Below are positions 25,316 to 34,536 of a DNA stretch of 64,000 nt, piece by piece. The position numbers and the translations under genes were made by a program. Under the pieces are notes generated by a model, which did not search any database, was not told the DNA's origin, and saw only the letters and a program-made list of their open reading frames with translations. Numbering within the stretch: position 1 is the stretch's first letter; every line of letters begins with the position of its first letter. Source of the DNA: Methylobacterium oxalidis (GTDB lineage: Bacteria; Pseudomonadota; Alphaproteobacteria; Rhizobiales; Beijerinckiaceae); NCBI RefSeq assembly GCF_007992195.1, contig NZ_BJZU01000020.1, forward strand, positions 1 through 64,000, given 5' to 3'.

Positions 25316-27868
25316 ATGCTCGCGCCGACACCGAACCTGACGCCCCGCCTGCTCATCCGCATGGGCACCGCGCCGAAGGACAAGGAAGCCGCCATCCGCG
25401 AGGCGGCCCAGCTCCTCAGCGCGGCCGGCTGCATCGATCCGGCCTACGGGGAGAGCATGCTCCGCCGCGAGGAGGTCGCGAACACCTACCTCGGTCACGG
25501 TGTCGTTATCCCGCACGGCATGGTCGACGACCGGCACCTCGTCCGGCAGAGCGGGCTCGCCGTCCTGCAGGTGCCCGGCGGCCTCGAGTGGCACGATGGG
25601 CAGACCGCGCACCTGGTTGTCGCCATCGCGGCCCAGTCCGACACCCACATCACCGTCCTGCGCCGGCTGACCCGGCTGATCCAGGACGAGGCCCGGCTGG
25701 AGCGCCTGCGCGCCACCGACCGCCAGGAGGAGATCGTCCAGGCGCTGACCGAGGATTCGGCCGCCCCATCTGCCGCGGGCCCCGCCACGGACCTCAGCCA
25801 GCGCTTCGACTGGACGGTCGACTACCCGACCGGGCTGCACGCGCGGCCGGCCTCGCACTGGGTCGAGACCGCCCGCGGCTGCGCGGCGCGGATCCAGGTC
25901 CGGCACGATTCGCAGGTGGCCGACGCCAAGAACCTGATCGCGCTGCTGCAGCTCGGCCTGCGCTGCGGCGACGAGGTCGTGATCTCCGCCGAGGGCGACG
26001 ACGAGGCCGGCGCGCTCGCGAGGATGTGTGCGGCCGTCACGGGCCTCAGCGCCGGCGAGAAGGCGGCCGCGCAGCGCTCGGCCGAGGCCGCCGCGAAAGC
26101 CGCGGGCCCGGTCGCGGGGTGGAACCCGTCGGACGCGCCCCGCGTCCTGCCCGGCATCGGCGCGAGCCCCGGTATCGCGATCGGCCCGGTCCACGTTCTC
26201 GCCGCCGCCGAGGTCGCGGTGCCGGACGAGCCCGAGCCCCTGACGAGCGGCGGCGACCGCCTGCACGGGGCGCTCGCGGCGACGGCGGACCAGCTGAAGG
26301 CACTGGCCGACGACACCGAGCGCCGCCTCGGCAAGGCCGATGCCGGCATCTTCCGGGCGCAGGCGGAGCTGATCGCCGACACCGACCTGATCACCCTGGC
26401 CTGCCAGCTCATGGTCGAGGGCCACGGCGTGGCCTATGCCTGGAACCAGGCGGTGGAGCGCCTCGCGGGCCAGCTCGCCGCGCTCGGCAACCCCGTCCTC
26501 GCCGGCCGCGCCGCGGACCTGCGCGACGTCGGCCGGCGCGTCCTCGCGCAGATCGACCCGGCTCTGAAGAGCGGGCACGACCTGCCGGACGAGCCCTGCA
26601 TCCTGATCGCCCCGGATCTCGCGCCCTCGGACACCGCCGGTCTCGACCCGGCCCGGGTGATCGGCCTCGCCACCGCGCAGGGCGGCCCCACCTCCCACAC
26701 CGCGATCCTGGCGCGCACCCTCGGCATCCCCGCGATGGTCGCGGGCGGAGCCGGCCTCCTCGGGCTCGCCAACGGCACGCCCGCGATCCTCGACGGAACC
26801 ACGGGCCGCTTCTACCTCGACCCGAGCGAGGCCGATGCCGCCTCCGCCGGGGTGTGGCGGGAGCGCCAGCGCGAGAAGGCCGAGGAGGAGGCCCGCGAGC
26901 GGGCGCTGCCGGCCCGCACCCGGGACGGGCACGTCATCGCCATCGGCGCCAACGTCAACAATCCGGAGCAGGTCCCCTTCGCTCTCGACCAGGGCGCGGA
27001 GGGCGTCGGCCTGATGCGCACCGAGTTCCTGTTCCTGGAGCGCGGCCAGAGCCCGAGCGAGGACGAGCAGTTCGAGACCTACCGCGACATGCTCCGGGCT
27101 CTCGACGGGCGCCCGCTCATCGTGCGCACACTCGACATCGGCGGCGACAAGCAGGTGGCGCACCTGCACCTTCCGCGCGAGGAGAACCCCTTCCTCGGGG
27201 TGCGCGGCGCCCGCCTCCTGCTGCGCCGGCCCGACCTGATGGAGCCTCAGCTTCGCGCGCTCTACCGGGCCGCCAGGGAGTGCGTCGGCCCGGATGCCGC
27301 GGCCGGCAAGGACGCCCCGCTCTCCATCATGATGCCGATGATCACCTCGGTGCCGGAGGTGCTGCGCCTGCGCGAGGCCTGCGAGCGCATCCGCGCCGAG
27401 ATCGGCGCTCCCGACGTGCCGCTCGGCATCATGATCGAGGTGCCCGCCGCCGCGATCCAGGCGGACGTGCTCGCCCGGCACTGCGACTTCTTCTCGATCG
27501 GCACCAACGACCTCACCCAGTACGCGCTGGCGATCGACCGGCAGAACACCGAGCTGGCACCGGAAGCCGATTCCCTCCACCCGGCGGTTCTGCGGCTCAT
27601 CCACATGACATGCGAGGGCGCGGCCCGGCACAAGCGGTTCGTCGGCGTCTGCGGCGGCATCGCGGGCGATCCGTTCGGGGCCTGCCTCCTCGCGGGCCTC
27701 GGCGTCCACGAGCTCTCGATGACGCCCCGCGACCTGCCCGGCGTGAAGGCGCGCCTGCGCGCGGTGGAGATGGGCGAGCTGAGGGCGCTCGCCGCCCAGG
27801 CCTGCGCCCAGGAGGACGCGGCGGCCGTCCGCGCCCTCGACGCACCGGAAATCGGAGGTGCCGCATGA
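25316..27868 (+). CDS. fruB: Fructose PTS multiphosphoryl transfer protein (EIIA-HPr-EI)
   Basis: An 850-residue fusion that carries phosphate from PEP to the fructose permease. EIIA(Fru) occupies about 1-145 with its active histidine in VVIPHGM (His 67). HPr spans about 165-250 with PTGLHARPAS (His 175). Enzyme I spans about 278-840 with GIGASPGIAIG, the phospho-histidine GGPTSHTAILAR (His 461), MRTEFLF and SIGTNDLTQYALA for PEP binding. All three active sites are intact, so no separate general PTS proteins are needed. GGGAGGAG precedes the ATG at 25316. The stop overlaps the fruK start (ATGA). Confidence 0.96.
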   Translation: MLAPTPNLTPRLLIRMGTAPKDKEAAIREAAQLLSAAGCIDPAYGESMLRREEVANTYLGHGVVIPHGMVDDRHLVRQSGLAVLQVPGGLEWHDGQTAHLVVAIAAQSDTHITVLRRLTRLIQDEARLERLRATDRQEEIVQALTEDSAAPSAAGPATDLSQRFDWTVDYPTGLHARPASHWVETARGCAARIQVRHDSQVADAKNLIALLQLGLRCGDEVVISAEGDDEAGALARMCAAVTGLSAGEKAAAQRSAEAAAKAAGPVAGWNPSDAPRVLPGIGASPGIAIGPVHVLAAAEVAVPDEPEPLTSGGDRLHGALAATADQLKALADDTERRLGKADAGIFRAQAELIADTDLITLACQLMVEGHGVAYAWNQAVERLAGQLAALGNPVLAGRAADLRDVGRRVLAQIDPALKSGHDLPDEPCILIAPDLAPSDTAGLDPARVIGLATAQGGPTSHTAILARTLGIPAMVAGGAGLLGLANGTPAILDGTTGRFYLDPSEADAASAGVWRERQREKAEEEARERALPARTRDGHVIAIGANVNNPEQVPFALDQGAEGVGLMRTEFLFLERGQSPSEDEQFETYRDMLRALDGRPLIVRTLDIGGDKQVAHLHLPREENPFLGVRGARLLLRRPDLMEPQLRALYRAARECVGPDAAAGKDAPLSIMMPMITSVPEVLRLREACERIRAEIGAPDVPLGIMIEVPAAAIQADVLARHCDFFSIGTNDLTQYALAIDRQNTELAPEADSLHPAVLRLIHMTCEGAARHKRFVGVCGGIAGDPFGACLLAGLGVHELSMTPRDLPGVKARLRAVEMGELRALAAQACAQEDAAAVRALDAPEIGGAA

Positions 27869-28818
27869 GCGCCGTCGTCACACTCACCCTCAACCCGGCG
27901 ATCGACCAGACGGTCACGCTGGAGCGCCTCGTCCCCGGCGCCGTGCACCGCGCGACGGCTTTGCGCTCCGACGCGGGCGGCAAGGGCGTCAACGTCGCGC
28001 GCTGCCTCGCCGACTGGGGGATACCCGTCGCCGCCACCGGGATCCTCGGCCAGGACAACGCCGCGCCCTTCGAGGAGTGCTTGGCGCAGAAGGGCATCGA
28101 CGACCGCTTCGTCTGGATCGCGGGCGAGACGCGCACCAACCTGAAGCTCCTCGATCTCGCCACCTCCGACACCACAGACGTGAACCTGCCGGGCCTCGCG
28201 GTGACGCCGGGCACTCTCGACGCGGTCCGCGCCGTGCTCGCCGACATGACGGGGCACGACACGCTCGTCGTGCTCGCCGGCAGCCTGCCGGGAAGCCTGC
28301 CGGCCGAGACCTACGCCCGGTTGACCCGCGACCTGCGGGCGCGCGGCGCCCGCGTCGTGCTCGACGCCTCGGGCCCGGCGCTGGCCGCCGCGCTCGCGGC
28401 CGAGCCGGCCGCCCTGCCCCACCTGATCAAGCCGAACCGGCACGAGCTCGAGGAGTGGGCGGGCCGCCCGCTCGCGGGCCTGCCCGAGATCGCCGAGGCC
28501 GCCCGCGGCCTCGTCCGGCGCGGAATCCCGCACGTCGCGGTCTCGATGGGCGCCGACGGCGCCCTCCTCGCCGCGCAGGACGCGGTGCTCCACGCCCGCC
28601 CGCCCGCGATGCAGGTCGCGAGCACGGTCGGGGCAGGGGACGCACTCGTCGCCGGCCTCGTGGCCGCCCTCTACTCGGGCCTCGACCTGCCCGACACGGC
28701 GCGGCTCGCCCTCGCCTTCGCGGCCGGCAAGCTCACGAAGCCCGGCGCGAACCTGCCGCCGCGACCCGAGATTGAGGCGATCGCCGCGACGATCGCGGTC
28801 GAGGAGATCCGGCCCTGA
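27865..28818 (+). CDS. fruK: 1-phosphofructokinase
   Basis: A 317-residue PfkB/ribokinase-family kinase that converts fructose 1-phosphate to fructose 1,6-bisphosphate with ATP. Motifs: TLNPAIDQTV at the N-terminus, GGKGVNVARCLADWG (sugar binding), IKPNRHELEEW and the catalytic STVGAGDALVAGL near the C-terminus. Its ATG overlaps the fruB stop by 4 bp after a GGAGG site, showing translational coupling. fruA follows 100 bp later. Confidence 0.96.
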   Translation: MSAVVTLTLNPAIDQTVTLERLVPGAVHRATALRSDAGGKGVNVARCLADWGIPVAATGILGQDNAAPFEECLAQKGIDDRFVWIAGETRTNLKLLDLATSDTTDVNLPGLAVTPGTLDAVRAVLADMTGHDTLVVLAGSLPGSLPAETYARLTRDLRARGARVVLDASGPALAAALAAEPAALPHLIKPNRHELEEWAGRPLAGLPEIAEAARGLVRRGIPHVAVSMGADGALLAAQDAVLHARPPAMQVASTVGAGDALVAGLVAALYSGLDLPDTARLALAFAAGKLTKPGANLPPRPEIEAIAATIAVEEIRP

Positions 28819-28918
28819 CGGGGCCGTCGACCGTGCCCGACTGAGCACGCCCGATCACGATCCGAAATCCGCGCCCGTCGCATCGCGAACGCACCGAGAC
28901 GAATTCCAGGAGGAGACG

Positions 28919-30655
28919 ATGGCACAGCTCTTGGCGGTGGTGGGAGGCGGAGACCTCTCGACCCACGCCGTCCTCGCGGTCGAGGCCCTGCGCAAGGCCG
29001 CGGGGCGGCGCAACCAGCCGATCGCGCTGGAACTGCGCGGCCCCGGCACCAGCGGCAACGCGCTGCCCGAATCCGCGATCCGGCAAGCCGAGGCGGTGCT
29101 CCTCGTCGGCTCGGGCGATCTCGGCGAGGGCCGGTTCGGGGCTCTGCGCCGCGCCAAGGTCGCGATCGAGGACGTGCTGACCGACGTCAACGCGGTCATC
29201 GACCGTGTGCTCGGCGGCGCGGGCGAGAAGCCTGGGGCCGAGGGCGCGGCGGCCGCGGCGGCCGCCGGCCCGAAGCGGATCGTCGCCATCACCTCCTGCC
29301 CCACCGGCATCGCCCACACCTTCATGGCGGCCGAGGGCATCCAGAGCGCCGCCCAGGCGCTCGGCCACGAGGTCCGCGTGGAGACGCAGGGGTCGGTCGG
29401 CGCCCGCGACGCGCTGACCGCGCCCGAGATCGCGGCGGCCGACATCGTCCTGATCGCCGCCGATACCGGCGTCGACCGCGCGCGCTTTTCCGGCAAGCGC
29501 GTCTACGCCACGAACACCAAGGCGGCGATCCGCGACGGCAAGGGGCTGATCGCCACCGCGCTCGCCGAGGCCCGGCTGCAGGCGGCGGGCGAGGCCGAGG
29601 CGAAGGCGGAGGGTCCGGCCCGGCCGGCCGCCGCCGAGAGAAAGGCCGGCGCCTACAAGCACCTGATGACGGGCGTCTCGTTCATGCTGCCCTTCGTGGT
29701 GGCGGGCGGCCTACTCATCGCGCTCGCCTTCGCCTTCGGCGGCATCGACGCCATGGCGCCCGGCAACGCCGGCACGCTCGGCTACGCCCTCGGCGAGATC
29801 GGCGCCAAGGGCGCCTTCGCCCTGATCGTCCCGGCGCTCGCGGGCTACATCGCCTACTCGATCGCCGACCGGCCCGGCATCGCGCCCGGCATGATCGGCG
29901 GCATGCTGGCGGCCAACCTCCAGGCTGGCTTCCTCGGCGGCATCGCGGCGGGCTTCATCGCGGGCTACACCGCGCGCTTCCTCAACGAGCACATCCGCCT
30001 GCACAAGAACCTGGAGGGGCTGAAGCCCGTCCTGATCCTGCCCCTGCTCGCCACCCTCGTGACCGGACTCCTGATGGTCTACGTGGTCGGCGTGCCCGTG
30101 GCCGCGATCCTCGCGGCGCTCACCGGCTGGCTCAAGGGCATGCAGGGGGCCGGCGCTCTGGTGCTCGGCCTCGTGCTCGGCGGCATGATGGCCGTCGACA
30201 TGGGAGGCCCGATCAACAAGGCGGCCTACGCCTCCTCCGCCGCCCTGATCTCCTCGGGCGTCTACGCCCCGATGGCCGCGGTGATGATCGGCGGCATGAC
30301 GCCGCCCCTCGGGATCGCGCTGGCCACCCGGCTCTTCCCCAACCGCTTCACGAAGCCGGAGCGCGAGGCCGGCGGCGCCGCCGCGGTGCTCGGCGCGGCC
30401 TTCATCACCGAGGGCGCGATCCCCTTCGCCGCGGCCGACCCGCTGCGGGTGATCCCCTCGATGGTGGCGGGCTCGGCCATCGCCGGCGCCATCGCGCTGA
30501 GCCTCGGCGTCGAGCTGAAGGTGCCGCATGGCGGGCTGTTCGTCCTGCCGATCCCGAACGCCGTGACGAACCTGACGGGCGCCGTGATCGCGCTGATCGC
30601 CGGCACGGTGGTGACCGCACTCATGGTGGGCCTCCTGAAGAAACGGGTGGCGTGA
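28919..30655 (+). CDS. fruA: Fructose-specific PTS EIIB'BC permease
   Basis: A 578-residue permease. It has a degenerate EIIB' domain (about 1-97), an active EIIB domain (about 118-215) with the phospho-cysteine in ITSCPTGIAHTF, a charged linker (about 220-240), then EIIC with about nine helices (from LMTGVSFMLPFVVAGG). The first EIIB' lacks the Cys loop, as in E. coli FruA. It imports fructose as fructose 1-phosphate for FruK. The ATG at 28919 follows CAGGAGGAG. The 100-bp gap after fruK shows no operator or terminator, so it belongs to the fruBKA operon. Confidence 0.95.
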   Translation: MAQLLAVVGGGDLSTHAVLAVEALRKAAGRRNQPIALELRGPGTSGNALPESAIRQAEAVLLVGSGDLGEGRFGALRRAKVAIEDVLTDVNAVIDRVLGGAGEKPGAEGAAAAAAAGPKRIVAITSCPTGIAHTFMAAEGIQSAAQALGHEVRVETQGSVGARDALTAPEIAAADIVLIAADTGVDRARFSGKRVYATNTKAAIRDGKGLIATALAEARLQAAGEAEAKAEGPARPAAAERKAGAYKHLMTGVSFMLPFVVAGGLLIALAFAFGGIDAMAPGNAGTLGYALGEIGAKGAFALIVPALAGYIAYSIADRPGIAPGMIGGMLAANLQAGFLGGIAAGFIAGYTARFLNEHIRLHKNLEGLKPVLILPLLATLVTGLLMVYVVGVPVAAILAALTGWLKGMQGAGALVLGLVLGGMMAVDMGGPINKAAYASSAALISSGVYAPMAAVMIGGMTPPLGIALATRLFPNRFTKPEREAGGAAAVLGAAFITEGAIPFAAADPLRVIPSMVAGSAIAGAIALSLGVELKVPHGGLFVLPIPNAVTNLTGAVIALIAGTVVTALMVGLLKKRVA

Positions 30656-30816
30656 GGCCGCGACGACACGGACGCGCGCGGCGCATCGGGTCTAGTCTTG
30701 ATCAAATCAAATGAACGTTCCGGAATCTGAACAGAAACTGTCCGAAATTCAATATCTTTATCAAGCCGGCGAAGACCGGGACAGAAAATAATCAGGGTCT
30801 CATCGGGGGATAGGAC

Positions 30817-32316
30817 ATGAAGGGACATCGTCTGCTGCTCGCCGCGCTGGGCCTGTGCTCGGCCGGCGGGATCGCCGCGCCCGCGCAGGCGCAGACCGCG
30901 CCGCCGGAGGGAGGAACCGGCATCGCGGTACCGGGGACCGTCCAGCGGCCGGCGGCTCGCCTGCGCCGGGCTCCGCTTCCGCCGGGGGGCGGACAGGGGC
31001 TCGACGAAGCCGACACCGTCGCGGCCGCGGCCGACACGCTGGGGCAGACGGCGACGCCGCCGACCCTGCCGCCGGGCACCTTCGATCTCGGCAACGGCCT
31101 CAGCTTCCTGCTCAACTACACGGGCCAGGGCGCCATCAACCCGGTCGGCGGCATCCGGCAGGGCTCGGCCTGGGCGGGCCAGCTCTTCTTCGGCATCGAC
31201 GCCGACCTGAACCGGCTCGCCGGAATCGACGGCGGCTCGCTCCACATCGCGGTCACGAACCGCCACGGGCGCAGCCTCGCCAACGACTTCATCGGCAACA
31301 ACACCAGCGTGCAGGAGATCTTCGGCGGCGGCCAGACCACCCGCCTGACCCTGTTCAGCTACCAGCAGAAGCTGTTCGACAACCGGATCGACATCGAGGT
31401 CGGGCGCCTGGTCGCCAACATCGCCTTCCTGAACTCGCCGATCTACTGCAACTTCCAGACGAATTCAGCCTGCGGAAATCCAACCTTCGTCTTCAAGACC
31501 TCGAACTTCACCTTCTGGCCTGTGGCGAGCTGGGGCGGCCACGCCAAGGCGTGGCTCACCGACACGGTGTTCGTCCACGCGGGCGCCTACGAGGTGAACC
31601 CGCTCCACCAGCAGCCCGGCGACAACGGCCTCGATTTCTCAACGAAGGGCGCCACCGGCGCGATCGTGCCGTTCGAGCTCGGCTACTCGACGACCTTCGC
31701 CAACGACCTGCTGCCGCGCAACTACGGCATCGGCGGCTGGTACGACGCCTCGGACTACCCGGACCCGGTGCGCGACGTGCGCGGGGGCGCCGCCGTCCTC
31801 AGCGGGCTGCCCTCCGCCACGCGGTTCGGCCGCTCGGGCGTCTACGCCCGCTTCGACCAGATGGTCTGGCGCCCCGATCCGACCGCGCCGCAGGGCCTGA
31901 CCCTGTTCGGCGTGGCGATGGCCGGCACCTCGGGCCGGCTGATCGAGGACTACTTCCTGGAGATCGGCGCCCTTCAGACGGGTACCTTCGCGGGGCGGCC
32001 CTACGACACGGTGGGCTTCGTCATCAACACCCAGAAGTTCAGCTCGCTCGGGCTCGCCAACATCAACCTCGCGCAGGCTTTCCAGGGCATCAACCGGACC
32101 ATCCCGACCCAGCAGATCATGATGGAGCTGAACTACGGTATCCAGGTCACGCCCGCGATCCGGCTGACGCCGAACCTGCAGTACATCATCAACCCTGACC
32201 AGACCCGCTTTCCCTTCCGCACCCGGAACATCCCGGACGCCTTCGTGGTCGGCGCCAAGCTCTCGGTCGACCTCTTCACCCTGGCCGGCCTCGCCAAGGG
32301 CCCCGGCAGCCCCTGA
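30817..32316 (+). CDS. OprB-type carbohydrate-selective porin
   Basis: A 499-residue outer-membrane protein. A signal peptide ends near APAQAQ (residue 26) and is followed by a Pro/Gly-rich linker to about 85, then an OprB-family barrel: SFLLNYTGQGAINPVGG, LTLFSYQQKLFDNRIDIEVGRLV, SGVYARFDQMVWRP and the C-terminal strand DAFVVGAKLSVDLFTLAGL. OprB porins let mono- and disaccharides cross the outer membrane. Its place 161 bp after fruA suggests it feeds fructose to the PTS. The gap is AT-rich and probably holds its own promoter; no good FruR operator is seen there. Confidence 0.9.
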   Translation: MKGHRLLLAALGLCSAGGIAAPAQAQTAPPEGGTGIAVPGTVQRPAARLRRAPLPPGGGQGLDEADTVAAAADTLGQTATPPTLPPGTFDLGNGLSFLLNYTGQGAINPVGGIRQGSAWAGQLFFGIDADLNRLAGIDGGSLHIAVTNRHGRSLANDFIGNNTSVQEIFGGGQTTRLTLFSYQQKLFDNRIDIEVGRLVANIAFLNSPIYCNFQTNSACGNPTFVFKTSNFTFWPVASWGGHAKAWLTDTVFVHAGAYEVNPLHQQPGDNGLDFSTKGATGAIVPFELGYSTTFANDLLPRNYGIGGWYDASDYPDPVRDVRGGAAVLSGLPSATRFGRSGVYARFDQMVWRPDPTAPQGLTLFGVAMAGTSGRLIEDYFLEIGALQTGTFAGRPYDTVGFVINTQKFSSLGLANINLAQAFQGINRTIPTQQIMMELNYGIQVTPAIRLTPNLQYIINPDQTRFPFRTRNIPDAFVVGAKLSVDLFTLAGLAKGPGSP

Positions 32317-32330
32317 GGCCGGCGAGGCGC

Positions 32331-32361
32331 CGTCCCGGGAGGTCGGCGGCGACCCGGGACG
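32331..32361 (+). other. Hairpin after the porin gene
   Basis: CGTCCCGGG (32331-32339) and CCCGGGACG (32353-32361) form a perfect 9-bp stem with a 13-base loop, 14 bp after the porin stop. There is no T-run. It may mark the end of the fructose locus. Confidence 0.4.
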
Positions 32362-32503
32362 ACGGAGAGGCCGCGATTCCCCACACTTCCGGACCGGACG
32401 GCGCATTTCGTATCCCGATCCGGCTCCCCATCGGCTCAAATTGGTCTAAACAGCCCCTCGATCGCAGGCGCCCGCGCCCGGCGAAAAGCATCGAGAACAG
32501 GCG

Positions 32504-33667
32504 ATGACCGGCTTCGACACCCTGCCCCTGACACGGCCCACCTCGCAGCTCGTCACGATCTTCGGCGGGTCCGGCTTCCTCGGGCGCCACGTGGTCCGGG
32601 CGCTGGCCAAGCGCGGCTACCGGATCCGCGTCGCGGTGCGCCGGCCGGACCTCGCCCTGTTCCTGCAGCCGCTCGGCAAGGTCGGGCAGATCGTGGCCGT
32701 CCAGGCGAACCTCCGTTACCCCGACTCGGTCGCCCGCGCCGTCGCGGGCTCCAGCGTCGTGATCAACCTCGTCGGCATCCTGCAGGAGACCGGCGCCCAG
32801 AGCTTCTCGCGTCTCCAGGCCGAGGGCGCGGGCGTGATCGCGCGCGAGGCCGCGAAGGCCGGCGCGGCGATGATCCAGGTCTCGGCGATCGGCGCCGATC
32901 CCGACTCGGCCTCGGCCTACGCGCGCACCAAGGCGGAGGGCGAGGCCCAGGTCTTCGCCGCCTGCCCGGACGCCATCGTGGTCCGCCCCTCCCTGATCTT
33001 CGGGCCGGGCGACAGCTTCTTCAACCGCTTCGCGAGCCTCGCCCGGGCGCTGCCGGTGCTGCCGCTCGCGGGCGCCGAGACCCGCTTCCAGCCCGTCTTC
33101 GTGGGCGACGTCGCCGAGGCGATCGCGCGGGCCGTCGAGGGCCGCGTGCCGGCGGGGAAGGTCTACGAGTTCGGCGGCCCCGAGGTCGCCACCCTGGAGC
33201 ACCTCGTCCGCTACATGCTGGAGACGACGCAGCGCCGACGCGCGGTCGTCGCCCTGCCGCTGCCGGTCGCCAAGATCCAGGCCCGGGCCATGGAGATCGC
33301 CAACACGCTGACCCTCGGCCTCCTGCCGGACGAGCTGAAGCTCACCCGCGATCAGGTGATCCTGCTGCAGACCGACAACGTGGTCTCGGAGGCCGCGAAG
33401 GCCGAGGGCCGCACCCTGGAGGCGCTCGGCATCACGCCGACCGCCGCCGAGGCCGTGGTGCCGGGCTACCTCTGGCGCTTCCGGAAGGCCGGCCAATTCG
33501 CCACCGGGCGCGGCACGGAGGCCGAGGCCGAGGTGCCGGACACGATCAGCCCGGAGCCGATGGGCGAGGGCTCGCAGCACCGCCCGAAGCGCGCCAGCGG
33601 TCCCTCGATCGGTCCGAACGCGGCCAACCCGAGCCGCATGGGCAGCCGCTGGGGCAGCCGGCGCTGA
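32504..33667 (+). CDS. NAD-dependent epimerase/dehydratase-like protein of the NDUFA9 family
   Basis: A 387-residue atypical short-chain dehydrogenase-like protein. The Rossmann motif is VTIFGGSGFLGRHVVRALAKRG (about 17-38), followed by DSVARAVAGSSVVINLVGIL, IQVSAIGAD, AYARTKAEGE and VVRPSLIFGPGDSFFNRF. This set defines the complex I NDUFA9-like family of alphaproteobacteria. The catalytic Tyr-Lys pair appears as YARTK. In mitochondria the protein is a complex I accessory subunit; the bacterial role is not settled. The C-terminal about 60 residues are charged and low in complexity. It stands as a single gene convergent with the EI24 gene. Confidence 0.88.
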   Translation: MTGFDTLPLTRPTSQLVTIFGGSGFLGRHVVRALAKRGYRIRVAVRRPDLALFLQPLGKVGQIVAVQANLRYPDSVARAVAGSSVVINLVGILQETGAQSFSRLQAEGAGVIAREAAKAGAAMIQVSAIGADPDSASAYARTKAEGEAQVFAACPDAIVVRPSLIFGPGDSFFNRFASLARALPVLPLAGAETRFQPVFVGDVAEAIARAVEGRVPAGKVYEFGGPEVATLEHLVRYMLETTQRRRAVVALPLPVAKIQARAMEIANTLTLGLLPDELKLTRDQVILLQTDNVVSEAAKAEGRTLEALGITPTAAEAVVPGYLWRFRKAGQFATGRGTEAEAEVPDTISPEPMGEGSQHRPKRASGPSIGPNAANPSRMGSRWGSRR

Positions 33668-33674
33668 CCGACCC

Positions 33675-34394
33675 TCAGCGGATCTGCCCGGCCCGGGCGG
33701 GCGCCGCGAGTGCGGGCCCGCGCCGGCTCAGCGCCTTGTGGACGTGGACCATCAGCGCGATGCCGAAGAGCGGCGTCAGCAGGTTCACCACCGGCACCAC
33801 CATCATCCCGGCCAGCAGGCAGCCCGCCGCCAGCGTGGTGCCGCCGAAGTGGCGCCGCATGGCGGCGGCCTCGTCGAGCGGCCGGAAGCGGGCCGCGGCG
33901 GTCTCGAAATACTCCCGGCTGAGCAGGTAGGCGTTGGCCGCGAAGAAGGCCACGAGCCCGACGACCGGCACGAAGAACAGGATCAGGGCCACGAGGTTCA
34001 CGAGGAGCGCGAGCCCCGCGAAGCGCGCCGCGTAGAGGAGCGCCGTCCCCGCCGGAAGAGCCTGGCCCGTCGGCTCGCCGGGGAAGTCCGTGCGCTCGAC
34101 GATCTCGGCGGCATCGTCGAGGAAGAAGCCCGCCACCAGGATCGAGACCGCCGGCATGATGTAGGCGAGCGCCACGAACAGGCCCGCGCCCGCGAGGAAG
34201 AAGGCCAGCGTGTCGAGGAACGGGTAGTCGGCGGAGATGTGGTGGCTCGCCTGGAACCACTGGATCAGCCGGGTCAGCCCGAACCAGATCAGCAGGAGGA
34301 GCCCCACCGTCATGCCGAGCGATTTCCAGAGGATCGCGCGCAGGGGCGCCGAGAAGACCTGCCGCAGCGCGGCGAAGGCGGCTTGGATGAGCAT
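33675..34394 (-). CDS. EI24/CysZ-like membrane protein
   Basis: A 239-residue inner-membrane protein of the EI24 (CysZ-like) family, with about four to six hydrophobic segments (33-52, 68-98, 128-165, 195-220) and the motif ANAYLLSREYFETAA RFRPL-like near 165-180. CysZ members import sulfate; many alphaproteobacterial relatives are uncharacterised. I start at 34394 (MLIQAAFAALRQVF), the family N-terminus; upstream frame is low-complexity. The stop is 8 bp from the stop of the NDUFA9-like gene. Confidence 0.8.
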   Translation of the reverse strand: MLIQAAFAALRQVFSAPLRAILWKSLGMTVGLLLLIWFGLTRLIQWFQASHHISADYPFLDTLAFFLAGAGLFVALAYIMPAVSILVAGFFLDDAAEIVERTDFPGEPTGQALPAGTALLYAARFAGLALLVNLVALILFFVPVVGLVAFFAANAYLLSREYFETAAARFRPLDEAAAMRRHFGGTTLAAGCLLAGMMVVPVVNLLTPLFGIALMVHVHKALSRRGPALAAPARAGQIR

Positions 34395-34536
34395 GCCGGG
34401 GCTCCTCTCCGATGTCGGCCGAGCGCTTAAAGAGGAGGCGGGGCCCGAAGTGCAAGCCCGCAATCGCGGGCGCGCACTTTCGTCGCCCTGCCGCGTTCTC
34501 GTGCCGTCCGCGCCGATCGACGGAAGGATCGCACCC

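Noticed and set aside
30713..30720. GAACGTTC upstream of the porin gene as a third FruR operator
   Set aside because: Only 6 of 16 positions match the fruB operator; the flanks do not form the palindrome.
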